DNA of 10,323 bases, taken from assembly GCA_944358275.1 (NCBI GenBank), contig CALVQZ010000003.1, forward strand, positions 1 through 10,323. The letters run 5' to 3'. Within the stretch, counting starts at the first letter, position 1, and every line of letters begins with the position of its first letter. Origin of the DNA: an uncultured Bacilli bacterium (GTDB taxonomy: Bacteria; Bacillota_I; Bacilli_A; RF39; UBA660). This document shows positions 1 to 7,277 of this stretch, piece by piece. The position numbers and the translations under genes were made by a program. The notes beneath the pieces were generated by a model, which was not told where the DNA came from, did not search any database, and was given only the letters and a program-made list of their open reading frames with translations.

Positions 1-94
1 CTTCATCCATAAGTATTGCACTTTTAGAAGTAACAGAAAGTGCGAATATATTTATAGGTAAAAATAATAATAACAACAAAACTAACTTCCTCAT
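1..94 (-). CDS. D-alanyl-D-alanine carboxypeptidase (DacF/PBP5 type, peptidase S11), 5' fragment
   Basis: Only the first 31 codons are inside the window; the gene runs off the left edge. The ATG at 94 is preceded by an AGGTGAT ribosome-binding site. The product starts with Met-Arg-Lys followed by a run of leucines and a hydrophobic stretch ending in IFA, a typical signal peptide with likely cleavage near residue 18. The mature start contains SKSAILMDE, which matches the motif at the beginning of the penicillin-binding domain in S11 D,D-carboxypeptidases (S-A-I-L-M-[DE]). Such enzymes trim the terminal D-Ala of peptidoglycan stem peptides outside the membrane; DacF in Bacillus acts on spore cortex. 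The catalytic SxxK, SxN and KTG motifs lie outside, so DacF versus another S11 paralogue cannot be decided. It follows the polC terminator. A CATTATT box at 134-140 with GCAAG 16 bp upstream is a weak sigma-G-like promoter candidate only. Confidence 0.6.
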   Translation of the reverse strand, partial: MRKLVLLLLLFLPINIFALSVTSKSAILMDE

Positions 95-173
95 AACATC
101 ACCTAATAAAATATACTCAAAAAAATAAAAATAATGAATATTTGCTAATTAACTTGCGATGTAATATTTCAAA

Positions 174-210
174 TAAAAAAAGAAATATCTTTTTTCTAGA
201 AATCTCTTTC
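174..210 (-). terminator. Probable rho-independent terminator of polC
   Basis: Directly after the polC stop codon, the minus strand reads AAAGAGAT (209-202) and, after a 15-nt loop, ATTTCTTT (186-179). These pair over 8 bp with one G-U, and a run of seven T residues follows (181-175). The stem has a single G-C pair and is weak, but its position and U-tract fit a terminator separating polC from the carboxypeptidase gene. Confidence 0.5.
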
Positions 211-3200
211 TTAAAATAAACTTAGTTGACTAGTTTCTGGCATATCTTCAAATATTCCCATTAGTCTCATCTTATCTACTACAGGTTGTGATACTTTTCC
301 TCTATTTTGAAAATCTTCAATACTAAAGAAATCTTGTTTATCACGTTCACTAACTATATTATTTGCAACAGTAACACCTAAACCATCTATAGCACTAAAT
401 GGTGGATATATAGACATATCATCTTTTACTTCCCATATAGTTGAGTTACTTTTATATAAATCTATTGGTAAAAATTTTATACCCCTTGCTGTTGCTTCTA
501 ATGCTACTTTTAAGCTTTCTAATACTCCTGTTTCCTTATTAGTCGCTTCATATCCTTTGTTTTGAATGTCTATTATCCTTTGTTTAATAGCGTCATAACC
601 TTGTATCATAACTTCTACATCTACATCTGTTGCTTTTGATGTAAGCCATGAAGCATAGAATGCTACTGGCATATGTACTTTATACCAAGCAATTCTAAAT
701 GCACTTATTACATATGCTGCAGCATGTGCTTTTGGGAACATATATTTTATTTTTTCACATGAATCAATATACCAATCTGGTATATTAGCATCTTTCATTA
801 TCTGTACATATTCTTTCCAGCCTTCTGGATCTTTTGATGCTTTTCCTTTACGAACAAATTCCATTATTTTAAAAGCTTTAATAGGTTTTACTCCATTATA
901 CATCAAGTATACCATTATATCATCACGGCACCCTATAACTTCTTTAAATGGTACTATGTTGTTTTTAATTAAATCTTGTGCATTACCAACCCATACATCT
1001 GTTCCGTGAGAAAGTCCAGATATTTTTATTAGTTCTGCAAAAGTAGTTGGTTTTGTTTCTGCAACCATGCCTATTGTAAATGGTGTTCCAAATTCAGGAA
1101 TACCAAGCGTACCTGTTTCACACATAATCTGTTCATTAGTAACTCCTAATGCTTTAGTAGATGTAAATATACTCATAGTTTCTTTATCATCAAGAGGAAC
1201 TTTTGTAATGTCTGTCTTTGTTATATCTTGTATCATACGAAGTTGTGTAGGATCAGAATGTCCTAATATATCTAATTTTAATACGCACTGATCTATTGCA
1301 TGGTAATCAAAATGTGTTGTTTTCCATGGTGATGTAGTATCTTCTGCTGGAAACTGATAAGGTGTAAAATCAAATACTTTCATATAATCAGGTATAACTA
1401 CTATACCACCTGGATGTTGTCCTGTAGTTCTTTTAACACCAGTACAACCTTCTGCTAACCTTTCAATTTCTGCACTTCTTCTTGTCATTCCTTTATCTTC
1501 AAAATATCCTCTTACATATCCATATGCTGTTTTATCTGCAACAGTACCAATAGTACCTGCTCTATAAACATTATCTTCGCCAAATAATACTTTTGTATAT
1601 GCATGTGCGGAAGCTTGATTTAAATCACTAAAGTTTAAATCTATATCTGGAACCTTATCTGCATTAAAACCTAAGAATGTTGCAAAAGGCATATCTTGAC
1701 CATCTTTATACATTACTTCACCACAATTTGGACACTTTCTATCAGGTAAATCTATACCAGTAGAATAATTCTCTCCTAGTGGATTACCTTTTTCATCATT
1801 AAAAATGCTATGTTTACATTTTACACATCTATAATGTGCTGGAAGTGGATTAACTTCTGTTATACCCATCATAGTTGCAACAAAAGAAGACCCAACAGAA
1901 CCACGGGAACCTACTAAATAACCTTCATCGTTAGAGTGTTTAACTAATCTTTGTGCAATTAAATATATAGGATCAAACCCTCCACCAATAATGCCACCTA
2001 ATTCTTTTTTAACTTTTTTATTTAAAGAATCATCAGACATTTCACCATCTTCATCTGTCCACTTTTCTTTTAAATGCTCTTTAATAATAGACTTAACACT
2101 ATCAAAACCTTCTAGCACTGTCTTATGAACATTTTTAAATATTTCATTTTCTAACTCTTCATCACTAATACTTGGATTATCATTTTTTATTCTTTCTTTA
2201 TAACAATTATATAAAGCATCTCCGTATAACTCTTTAGCAATACGCTCTTCTATATTATGAGGAAGTGGATTTCCATACCAATCTAATGCTTTTTCATATA
2301 CTAAATCAGTTACAACTCTAGGACAATCTAAATACTCACTTCCATCATCACTCTTAACTCTTGGTGAAAATGGTATTCCTTTAGTATCTATTATAACCTC
2401 TATTTCATCTACCATATCTAACATTTTATTAGTATTTGTTACTACTATTTCATAAGCAAGTTCTTCTCCTAAAAAGTCAAAATCTTTTAACATTTCATCA
2501 GTAGTTCTAAAGTGTTGTGAAGGAATAGATTTAATCTCTCTTTTATTAAGAGGATGCCTTCCACCTCCTGGTACCTTTTGATTAACTATTATTTCTCTAT
2601 ATATCTTATCTTCTTTTTTAAAGTGATGAACATCTCCTGTTGCAACAATTATTTTACCAGCTGCTTTAGTAGTATCTATTATTTTTCTTATGTGTTCTTT
2701 TAACTCAAATTCATTCTTAAAATCACCCAAATCTAAAAGATGACTATACACATCTTCAGGTTGTACTTCAACATAATCGTAGAAATTTATTATGTTAGTA
2801 AGTTCTTCAGCATCTTTACTTCTAGCTTCTATAAATACTTCACTTAAGTAACAACCACTACCTATAAGTAGTCCTTCTCTATGTTCAGTTAATACACTTC
2901 TAGGTATTCTTGGAGTTTTATATAAATAAGTTGTATTTGCTAAAGAAATTATCCTAAATAAGTTTTCTAATCCTTTTTTATTTAGTGCGATTGCATTAAA
3001 ATGAAATGTTCTTCCAAATTTATATATTTCATCTTTAGCTATTAAATTATCTAAATCACTAATCTTCTTAAAATTTTGTGAATTAAGTTTCTCAATCATC
3101 TTATGAAATACATAAGCAGTACCTTCAGCATCATAATCTGCTCTATGGTGAGCATCTTCATCCCATGGTACATTATATCTTTTTACAAGAGCTGAAAGAC

Positions 3201-4812
3201 TATGTCTAGTATAACCTTGATCCATTACTCTTGATAATTCTAATGTATCTATTACTGTATTATTAAATTCGCCTAAATCGTATTTTTTCATAGCCATTTC
3301 TAAAAAAGAAATATCAAACTTTGCATTATGTGCGACCATAGGTAAATCATTTACCCATTCTAAGAATCTTTTAGTTACAGTTTTCTCATCAAAAGCATCT
3401 TTTACCATTTCATCAGTAATACAAGTAAGCTCAGTTATCTTATCTGGAATATGTCTATTTGGATTTATAAATTCATCAAATCTATCTATTATACGCCCAT
3501 CTTTTATTTTAACTGCACCAATTTCAATCATTTGATCTTCGCCAGCTGCATTAAATCCCGTTGTTTCAGTATCAAAAACTACATAAGTACTATTTATAAG
3601 TGAAATATCAGTTGGTCTTACAACAATATTTACAGTATCATCAACTAACGTTAATTCAACGCCATATAATCCCTTGAAATGTTTACTTTTATCTTCTATT
3701 TTCTTATTGTAATCGTTAATAATACCATAAGCAATAGGAAATGCTTGACACCCATTATGATCAGTTATAGCAACACCTCTATATCCCATTTTAATAGCAT
3801 TAGAAACAAGTTCACAAGTATGTTTGCCTAAATCTACTTTAGTTACACCATCCATTTGACTCATCATAGTATGTGCATGAAGTTCAACTCTTTTAATCTT
3901 ACTATCATCTTTTATATCTTCACTATTTTTAGGTGGTATTTCTATAACATCTTTTGCACTAAGAACTAATTCTCTTGAAAAAGGATCATTTTTAGTATAA
4001 CCTCTTATTTTGATCCACTTACCTACTTTTAATCTAGAGCAATAAAGGGAAAACTCCTTTGAATCTCTTGTAAATAATTTACAATAAATACTATCAGTAT
4101 TATCACTAAACTTCAAAGTTAAAATTTTATAGCTACTCTTATGAGATTCAAAAGGATCAGCACCAAAAATATACCCTTCGACTACTACATCATTATCTTC
4201 ACCAATTAAATCTTTTAATTTATAATTAACTTCTACTTCACTTATATCATTTCCAATAATAACATTATTAATTTCTTTCTTTTTATCTAAAACTATTTCT
4301 TTTGTTTCATTCTCTATTTCTTTTTTAATTTCTTCATTCTTTTTAGTATCTATAACAATATCTAATTTATCACTAAAACCCATATCAACTAATTTTTCAC
4401 TTATTTCTTCAATATATTCTTTTAACTTGCTTTCTTCGACATCATTTAATACCTCAATTTTTATACCATCATCAAAATATATCCGATTATCTATAAAAAT
4501 TTTAGCCATTTTATTAGATATATTATTTATTATATATTTATAATAATCTTCTAATAAAGAATACTCTACATTCTCATATTTTATTTTTAATAAAACATCT
4601 TTAATATTATCATCTTTAAATGTAGATATGATACTATTCATAAGAACAATATATACATCTAGTGGTAAGGTAGTATTTAAATTTAATATAAAACTTATTT
4701 TTTTTAACTCTTTATTTAAAATTACTTTTTCTAATTTACCATCTTTTAAATATTCATAAAATTCTTCTTTTAAATTTATTTTATCTAATAATATTTTTAA
4801 TTTATCATGCAT
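211..4812 (-). CDS. polC: DNA polymerase III alpha subunit, PolC type, with built-in 3'-5' exonuclease
   Basis: Main replicative polymerase of low-GC Gram-positives, 1533 aa against about 1437 in Bacillus subtilis. Seen in order: a variable N-terminal domain (1-200); an OB-fold (about 208-292); a PHP domain starting at HAHT (312-315) and resuming with ATGDVHH (724-730), split by a DnaQ-type exonuclease (about 410-575) with D414/E416, D500 and HxAxxDA (556-562). The catalytic core follows: GSRGSVGSSF (968-977), a four-cysteine zinc site (C996, C999, C1027, C1030), catalytic aspartates D1056 and D1058 in PDIDLNF, and D1181 in LDILGH. A helix-hairpin-helix region lies near 1470-1490. The protein ends in QLSLF, a beta-clamp-binding motif. 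All catalytic residues look intact. An extra segment of about 70 residues (about 864-935) explains most of the length excess. ATG at 4812 follows an AGGTGG ribosome-binding site. It has its own predicted vegetative promoter and is not obviously in an operon. Confidence 0.98.
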   Translation of the reverse strand: MHDKLKILLDKINLKEEFYEYLKDGKLEKVILNKELKKISFILNLNTTLPLDVYIVLMNSIISTFKDDNIKDVLLKIKYENVEYSLLEDYYKYIINNISNKMAKIFIDNRIYFDDGIKIEVLNDVEESKLKEYIEEISEKLVDMGFSDKLDIVIDTKKNEEIKKEIENETKEIVLDKKKEINNVIIGNDISEVEVNYKLKDLIGEDNDVVVEGYIFGADPFESHKSSYKILTLKFSDNTDSIYCKLFTRDSKEFSLYCSRLKVGKWIKIRGYTKNDPFSRELVLSAKDVIEIPPKNSEDIKDDSKIKRVELHAHTMMSQMDGVTKVDLGKHTCELVSNAIKMGYRGVAITDHNGCQAFPIAYGIINDYNKKIEDKSKHFKGLYGVELTLVDDTVNIVVRPTDISLINSTYVVFDTETTGFNAAGEDQMIEIGAVKIKDGRIIDRFDEFINPNRHIPDKITELTCITDEMVKDAFDEKTVTKRFLEWVNDLPMVAHNAKFDISFLEMAMKKYDLGEFNNTVIDTLELSRVMDQGYTRHSLSALVKRYNVPWDEDAHHRADYDAEGTAYVFHKMIEKLNSQNFKKISDLDNLIAKDEIYKFGRTFHFNAIALNKKGLENLFRIISLANTTYLYKTPRIPRSVLTEHREGLLIGSGCYLSEVFIEARSKDAEELTNIINFYDYVEVQPEDVYSHLLDLGDFKNEFELKEHIRKIIDTTKAAGKIIVATGDVHHFKKEDKIYREIIVNQKVPGGGRHPLNKREIKSIPSQHFRTTDEMLKDFDFLGEELAYEIVVTNTNKMLDMVDEIEVIIDTKGIPFSPRVKSDDGSEYLDCPRVVTDLVYEKALDWYGNPLPHNIEERIAKELYGDALYNCYKERIKNDNPSISDEELENEIFKNVHKTVLEGFDSVKSIIKEHLKEKWTDEDGEMSDDSLNKKVKKELGGIIGGGFDPIYLIAQRLVKHSNDEGYLVGSRGSVGSSFVATMMGITEVNPLPAHYRCVKCKHSIFNDEKGNPLGENYSTGIDLPDRKCPNCGEVMYKDGQDMPFATFLGFNADKVPDIDLNFSDLNQASAHAYTKVLFGEDNVYRAGTIGTVADKTAYGYVRGYFEDKGMTRRSAEIERLAEGCTGVKRTTGQHPGGIVVIPDYMKVFDFTPYQFPAEDTTSPWKTTHFDYHAIDQCVLKLDILGHSDPTQLRMIQDITKTDITKVPLDDKETMSIFTSTKALGVTNEQIMCETGTLGIPEFGTPFTIGMVAETKPTTFAELIKISGLSHGTDVWVGNAQDLIKNNIVPFKEVIGCRDDIMVYLMYNGVKPIKAFKIMEFVRKGKASKDPEGWKEYVQIMKDANIPDWYIDSCEKIKYMFPKAHAAAYVISAFRIAWYKVHMPVAFYASWLTSKATDVDVEVMIQGYDAIKQRIIDIQNKGYEATNKETGVLESLKVALEATARGIKFLPIDLYKSNSTIWEVKDDMSIYPPFSAIDGLGVTVANNIVSERDKQDFFSIEDFQNRGKVSQPVVDKMRLMGIFEDMPETSQLSLF

Positions 4813-4840
4813 ACTGCCACCTACTTTTCCCTTATGAAAT

Positions 4841-4870
4841 ATTATAACATTTTATATAAAACTATGTAAC
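4841..4870 (-). promoter_or_regulatory. Predicted sigma-A promoter of polC with extended -10
   Basis: The minus strand has TGTTATAAT: a perfect TATAAT box at 4846-4841 with a TGn extension. GTTACA lies 18 bp upstream (4870-4865; four of six matches to TTGACA). The predicted start near 4834 gives a leader of about 22 nt containing the AGGTGG ribosome-binding site of polC. Confidence 0.6.
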
Positions 4871-4905
4871 TAAAAATAAGAAGTATTTTTTATTTTAGCA
4901 CAATC

Positions 4906-4920
4906 AGTATAGCGTATACT
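4906..4920. repeat. Perfect inverted repeat upstream of polC (operator-like dyad)
   Basis: AGTATA (4906-4911), a GCG centre and TATACT (4915-4920) form a perfect 6-bp dyad. On the minus strand it covers the position expected for the -35 and spacer of the possible promoter with -10 TGCTAAAAT (4900-4892). A regulator site or a small hairpin are both possible. On the plus strand it is followed by only four more T residues, so terminator function is unlikely. Confidence 0.35.
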
Positions 4921-5070
4921 TTTTCCGTTTACTATATCACTATTTCAGATGCTATACAAATATCTTAACACACCAACAATGTAACACACATAAAAAATAT
5001 AATCAAAACGCTATATTTACATTTTTACATTATCAATTTAACAATATTTAATATTTTGATATTAAAAAAA

Positions 5071-5089
5071 GAACAAAAGAACAAAAGAA
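5071..5089. repeat. Short tandem repeat, GAACAAAA units
   Basis: Two full GAACAAAA units followed by a partial third (GAA) in non-coding DNA. Probably a simple-sequence repeat without function. Confidence 0.5.
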
Positions 5090-5151
5090 ATTTATCAATT
5101 TATTATATTCTACTATTTTTTACTTTTTCTATAATAATTTTATAACAACTT

Positions 5152-5181
5152 AAAAAATTTTACTATTTTTAGTAAAATTTT
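5152..5181 (-). terminator. Rho-independent terminator of cotE
   Basis: A perfect 11-bp inverted repeat, AAAATTTTACT (5154-5164) and AGTAAAATTTT (5171-5181), with a 6-nt loop, starts 33 bp after the cotE stop. On the minus strand the 3' arm runs into six T residues. The stem is AT-rich with only one G-C pair, but the dyad is exact and correctly oriented. Confidence 0.65.
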
Positions 5182-5214
5182 CCTGTAAATAACAATAATT
5201 TTTTGGTGATGATC

Positions 5215-5739
5215 CTATATTTCGTTTATATAATTTTCATTTACTTCATTATCAATTTCTTCATCAATATTATTCCCTATTATTTCCCATGGATCTTCAT
5301 CTTCTTCTACTAATATTTTTGCTTTTGTATCCCCAATTATTTCAATTCCTAATTCTTTTTCAATAGTAAATTCTATATCTCCATCTTTAATTTCTACTTT
5401 AGAACATGTAGGTTGCTTTAAACTTCTTACAATTACTTCAGTATCATCAGTTATCTCATTGTCCTTAGAACGTACACTGCTAGTGTCACTATAAGTAATT
5501 GTCTTACTTATTACATTAGTTTTAGTATCCTTATCAAATGAGTACCATATATTTACATCAAAACTTCCTTCTATAACGATTTTGCCTCCTTGTGGATATC
5601 CTTTAAAATTATGATTTATAACCCAACATCCTAAAACAGTAGATGGTTCTATTTCAGTAGTTATCGTATAAACATCCTTAAAATCTTTTTTCCCTTTTGC
5701 AATTACTGCCTTAGTAACAATTTCTTTATAAGTTGCCAC
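5215..5739 (-). CDS. cotE: Outer spore coat morphogenetic protein CotE
   Basis: 174 aa, close to the 181 aa of Bacillus CotE, and recognisable along its length: YKEIVTKAVIAKGKK at the start, the VLGCWVINHNF segment (35-45), GSFDVNIWYSFDKDTKT (58-73), the LKQP segment (107-110) and a strongly acidic tail (145-170) all match the family pattern. CotE is made in the mother cell and assembles around the forespore, where it is needed for the outer coat. The start is a GTG at 5739, chosen because AGGAGG sits 7 nt upstream and the N-terminus aligns with known CotE. It has its own mother-cell-type promoter and terminator, so it appears to be monocistronic despite the forespore genes upstream. Cysteines are at 38 and 112. 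Its presence favours a member of the Bacilli over classical Clostridia. Confidence 0.93.
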   Translation of the reverse strand: MATYKEIVTKAVIAKGKKDFKDVYTITTEIEPSTVLGCWVINHNFKGYPQGGKIVIEGSFDVNIWYSFDKDTKTNVISKTITYSDTSSVRSKDNEITDDTEVIVRSLKQPTCSKVEIKDGDIEFTIEKELGIEIIGDTKAKILVEEDEDPWEIIGNNIDEEIDNEVNENYINEI

Positions 5740-5746
5740 TATTATC

Positions 5747-5752
5747 CCTCCT
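5747..5752 (-). promoter_or_regulatory. cotE ribosome-binding site supporting a GTG start
   Basis: AGGAGG, a full Shine-Dalgarno match, lies 7 nt before the GTG at 5739. It fixes that non-ATG codon as the cotE start; no suitable ATG lies nearby in frame. Confidence 0.8.
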
Positions 5753-5757
5753 CACTT

Positions 5758-5786
5758 TAGTTTATGATAAAGTCCCAAAAATGTAC
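5758..5786 (-). promoter_or_regulatory. Predicted sigma-E / sigma-K promoter of cotE
   Basis: The minus strand has CATAAACT (5766-5759), seven of eight matches to the sigma-E -10 consensus CATACAMT. With the next base it reads CATAAACTA, which also fits the sigma-K -10 CATAnnnTA. Thirteen bases upstream, GTACATT (5786-5780) matches the sigma-E -35 KMATATW at five of seven positions and contains the AC favoured by sigma-K. Bacillus cotE is known to use both sigma factors in the mother cell. A dyad ACTTTA/TAAAGT (5773-5768 and 5759-5754) flanks the -10. The predicted leader is only about 13 nt. Confidence 0.5.
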
Positions 5787-5806
5787 CACATAAATTTATA
5801 GTTATC

Positions 5807-6040
5807 CTAATTATCTTTAATTTTTACTAAAACCACATCTTCACCAATTTTAACTATACTATCAAAACTAATCTCCGCCTCTGCTCTTGTCATTAAAAAA
5901 TTAAAAGAAAAATTGTTTCTATCTACTATAAGTGATGTAATAAACCCAGAATCATTGATTATTACATCTATTATATTTCCAACTTTAATTCCACTATTCA
6001 CATCTATTATATCTTTCTTTTGTAACTCAGATAGTTTCAT
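5807..6040 (-). CDS. PRC-barrel protein of the YlmC/YmxH sporulation family
   Basis: 77 aa beginning MKLSELQKKDIIDVNSG, the characteristic opening of the YlmC/YmxH family, followed by VGNIIDVIIND and ending with the IVKIGEDVVLVK strand: a single small beta-barrel (PRC-barrel) with no transmembrane segment. In Bacillus the homologue ylmC lies just downstream of sigG, so the same neighbourhood is kept here. The molecular role is not established. I place the start at ATG 6040 rather than the in-frame GTG at 6052, because GGTGA (6050-6046) is the correctly spaced ribosome-binding site and would overlap that GTG. A sigG terminator lies just upstream, so expression needs readthrough or a local promoter. 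A TATAAT at 6061-6056 is present, but I see no good -35. Confidence 0.88.
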   Translation of the reverse strand: MKLSELQKKDIIDVNSGIKVGNIIDVIINDSGFITSLIVDRNNFSFNFLMTRAEAEISFDSIVKIGEDVVLVKIKDN

Positions 6041-6063
6041 ATAATTCACCACTTAATTATATT

Positions 6064-6092
6064 AAAAAAAATATATAGATATTCTCTATATA
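6064..6092 (-). terminator. Rho-independent terminator of sigG
   Basis: A perfect 8-bp stem, TATATAGA and TCTATATA (6092-6085 and 6079-6072), closes a 5-nt loop and is followed on the minus strand by eight consecutive T residues (6071-6064). It starts just past the sigG stop codon. The stem is A/T-dominated but the architecture is standard. Confidence 0.7.
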
Positions 6093-6094
6093 AT

Positions 6095-6868
6095 TTATTT
6101 AATGAGTTTTTTTACATTAGAAATCGCATCTTTTTCAAGACGAGATACTTGAGCTTGACTTACACCTATCTCTTCACTTATTTCTATTTGAGTTTTTCCT
6201 AATAAAAACCTATCTATAAGTATTTTCTTTTCTTTTTCTTTTAATTTTTCAAGTGCATCTTTTAAATATATATTTATATCCCAACTATTTATATTTTCTT
6301 TTTTATCTTCTAGTTGATCAGATATATATATAGTATCTCCACCATCATTATAAATAGGTTCAAACATACTTACAGGCTCTTTTAAAGAATCTAGTGCGAT
6401 GACTACATCTATCTCATCTATACCAAGTATCTTTGCAACTTCTTCATTTGAGGGTTCTTTTCCACTTCTAGTAGTAAGTTCATCTTTTAATCTAATTACT
6501 TTATATTCAGTATGTTTTATACTTCTTGCTATTCTTATACAATTATTATCTCGTAAATATCTTTTTACCTCACCTAATATCATAGGAACAGCATAAGTAC
6601 TAAATCTAACATTATGAGATAAATCAAAATTGTCTATTGCTTTTATAAGACCTATACATCCAATTTGAAATAAATCATCCATATTATCTCTATTATTAAA
6701 TTTTTTTAATAAACTTAAAACAAGTTTTAAATTACCATTAACAAGTTCTTCTTTAGCACTTTTATCACCATAACTCAATCTAATAAATAATTCATTCATT
6801 TTTTCATTACTTAATACTTCTAATTCAGAAGTACTAACACCTGTAATATCTACTTTTCCTCTTGACAT
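6095..6868 (-). CDS. sigG: RNA polymerase sporulation sigma factor sigma-G (late forespore)
   Basis: 257 aa (about 260 in Bacillus). The N-terminus MSRGKVDITGVSTSELEVL is the sigma-G signature and separates it from sigma-F. Region 2 spans roughly 38-105 (VNGNLKLVLSL, DDLFQIGCIGLIKAIDNFD, FSTYAVPMI), region 3 about 115-180 (SMFEPIYNDGGD), and region 4 about 205-255 with the helix-turn-helix around KTQIEISEEIGVSQAQVSR. Sigma-G directs late forespore genes after engulfment, including spoVA. Asn44 lies at the position equivalent to the Asn in Bacillus sigma-G that makes it sensitive to the anti-sigma factor Gin/CsfB, so similar control is possible (inference). ATG 6868 has AAAGGAG upstream. Its neighbour upstream is spoVAEb, not spoIIGA-sigE as is usual. 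It has a forespore-type promoter and a strong terminator. Confidence 0.97.
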   Translation of the reverse strand: MSRGKVDITGVSTSELEVLSNEKMNELFIRLSYGDKSAKEELVNGNLKLVLSLLKKFNNRDNMDDLFQIGCIGLIKAIDNFDLSHNVRFSTYAVPMILGEVKRYLRDNNCIRIARSIKHTEYKVIRLKDELTTRSGKEPSNEEVAKILGIDEIDVVIALDSLKEPVSMFEPIYNDGGDTIYISDQLEDKKENINSWDINIYLKDALEKLKEKEKKILIDRFLLGKTQIEISEEIGVSQAQVSRLEKDAISNVKKLIK

Positions 6869-6889
6869 TAAAAAACTCCTTTCATAACA

Positions 6890-6920
6890 TATATTGATAC
6901 AAAAAAGAGTATTTTATTCA
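6890..6920 (-). promoter_or_regulatory. Predicted sigma-F/sigma-G promoter of sigG
   Basis: TGAATA (6920-6915) and CAATATA (6896-6890) are separated by 18 bp on the minus strand. They match the forespore -35 (GYATR-like) and the sigma-G -10 CATnnTA at six of seven positions. Bacillus sigG is started by sigma-F and then autoactivated, which fits. The promoter lies wholly in the 58-bp gap after spoVAEb, and no terminator precedes it, so spoVA transcripts could also read into sigG. Predicted leader: about 15 nt. Confidence 0.55.
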
Positions 6921-6926
6921 AAATTA

Positions 6927-7277
6927 TCAATTTTTAGGTTTAAATATTAGTGAGAAGAAGAATGCGAACACAATAGCTGAAATAATTCCTGCAGATGTTA
7001 ATGAGAACATTCCTATAGATAGTCCCATAATTCCATTATCAAGTGCACTTTCTAATGCTCCATGTATTAAGGAATGTCCAAAACTTGTAATAGGTACCAA
7101 GGCTCCTCCTCCAAATATATCTATGCACATATCATATATACCAAATATATCTAGAAATGCTCCAATTACTACAAAAAGTGCAGTTACATGTCCTGGTGTT
7201 AATTTTGTATTATCTAGTATAAGTTGTCCTATTAAACATATAAAGCCACAAAAAATAAATGAATATAAATATATCAT
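6927..7277 (-). CDS. spoVAEb: Stage V sporulation protein SpoVAEb
   Basis: 116 aa, the same length as the Bacillus protein. Inner forespore membrane component of the SpoVA channel that moves Ca-dipicolinate during spore formation and germination. Hydrophobic segments cover about 3-22, 32-50, 58-75 and 84-112. The motif GGALVPITSFGHSLIHGA (57-74) is the family hallmark and is shared with SpoVAC. The start at ATG 7277 is supported by GGAGG four bases upstream and by an ATGA overlap with the spoVAD stop, the usual sign of translational coupling. An in-frame ATG at 7346 would add 23 residues inside spoVAD with no family counterpart, so I reject it. It is the last gene of the spoVA operon, and sigG begins 58 bp downstream. 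Confidence 0.93.
   Translation of the reverse strand: MIYLYSFIFCGFICLIGQLILDNTKLTPGHVTALFVVIGAFLDIFGIYDMCIDIFGGGALVPITSFGHSLIHGALESALDNGIMGLSIGMFSLTSAGIISAIVFAFFFSLIFKPKN

Larger units (their letters stand above)
4813..5214. other. 402-bp AT-rich non-coding region between cotE and polC
   Basis: I find no convincing gene here on either strand. From the cotE side it holds the cotE terminator (5152-5181), a very AT-rich stretch with an 8-bp tandem repeat (5071-5089), scattered GCTATA-type boxes (5009-5016, 4951-4958), a perfect dyad (4906-4920), a possible second extended -10 box TGCTAAAAT (4900-4892, minus strand) and the polC promoter. The segment 4960-5150 otherwise shows no recognisable structure. 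Confidence 0.6.

Noticed and set aside
1067..1291. Plus-strand open reading frame of 74 codons
   Set aside because: It lies inside polC in antisense, has no family resemblance, and is a shadow of a highly conserved coding region.
4906..4925. Plus-strand terminator at the AGTATA/TATACT dyad
   Set aside because: The stem is only 6 bp, the T-run is short, and no plus-strand gene precedes it.
5041..5100. CRISPR-like or iteron array at the GAACAAAA repeats
   Set aside because: Only two full units of simple A-rich sequence, with no spacers and no replication initiator gene nearby.
6041..6052. GTG start at 6052 for the YlmC-like protein
   Set aside because: It overlaps the GGTGA ribosome-binding site of the ATG at 6040, where the family motif begins.
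6399..6596. Plus-strand open reading frame of 65 codons
   Set aside because: Antisense to sigG; hydrophobic composition arises from the complement of the sigG coding frame.
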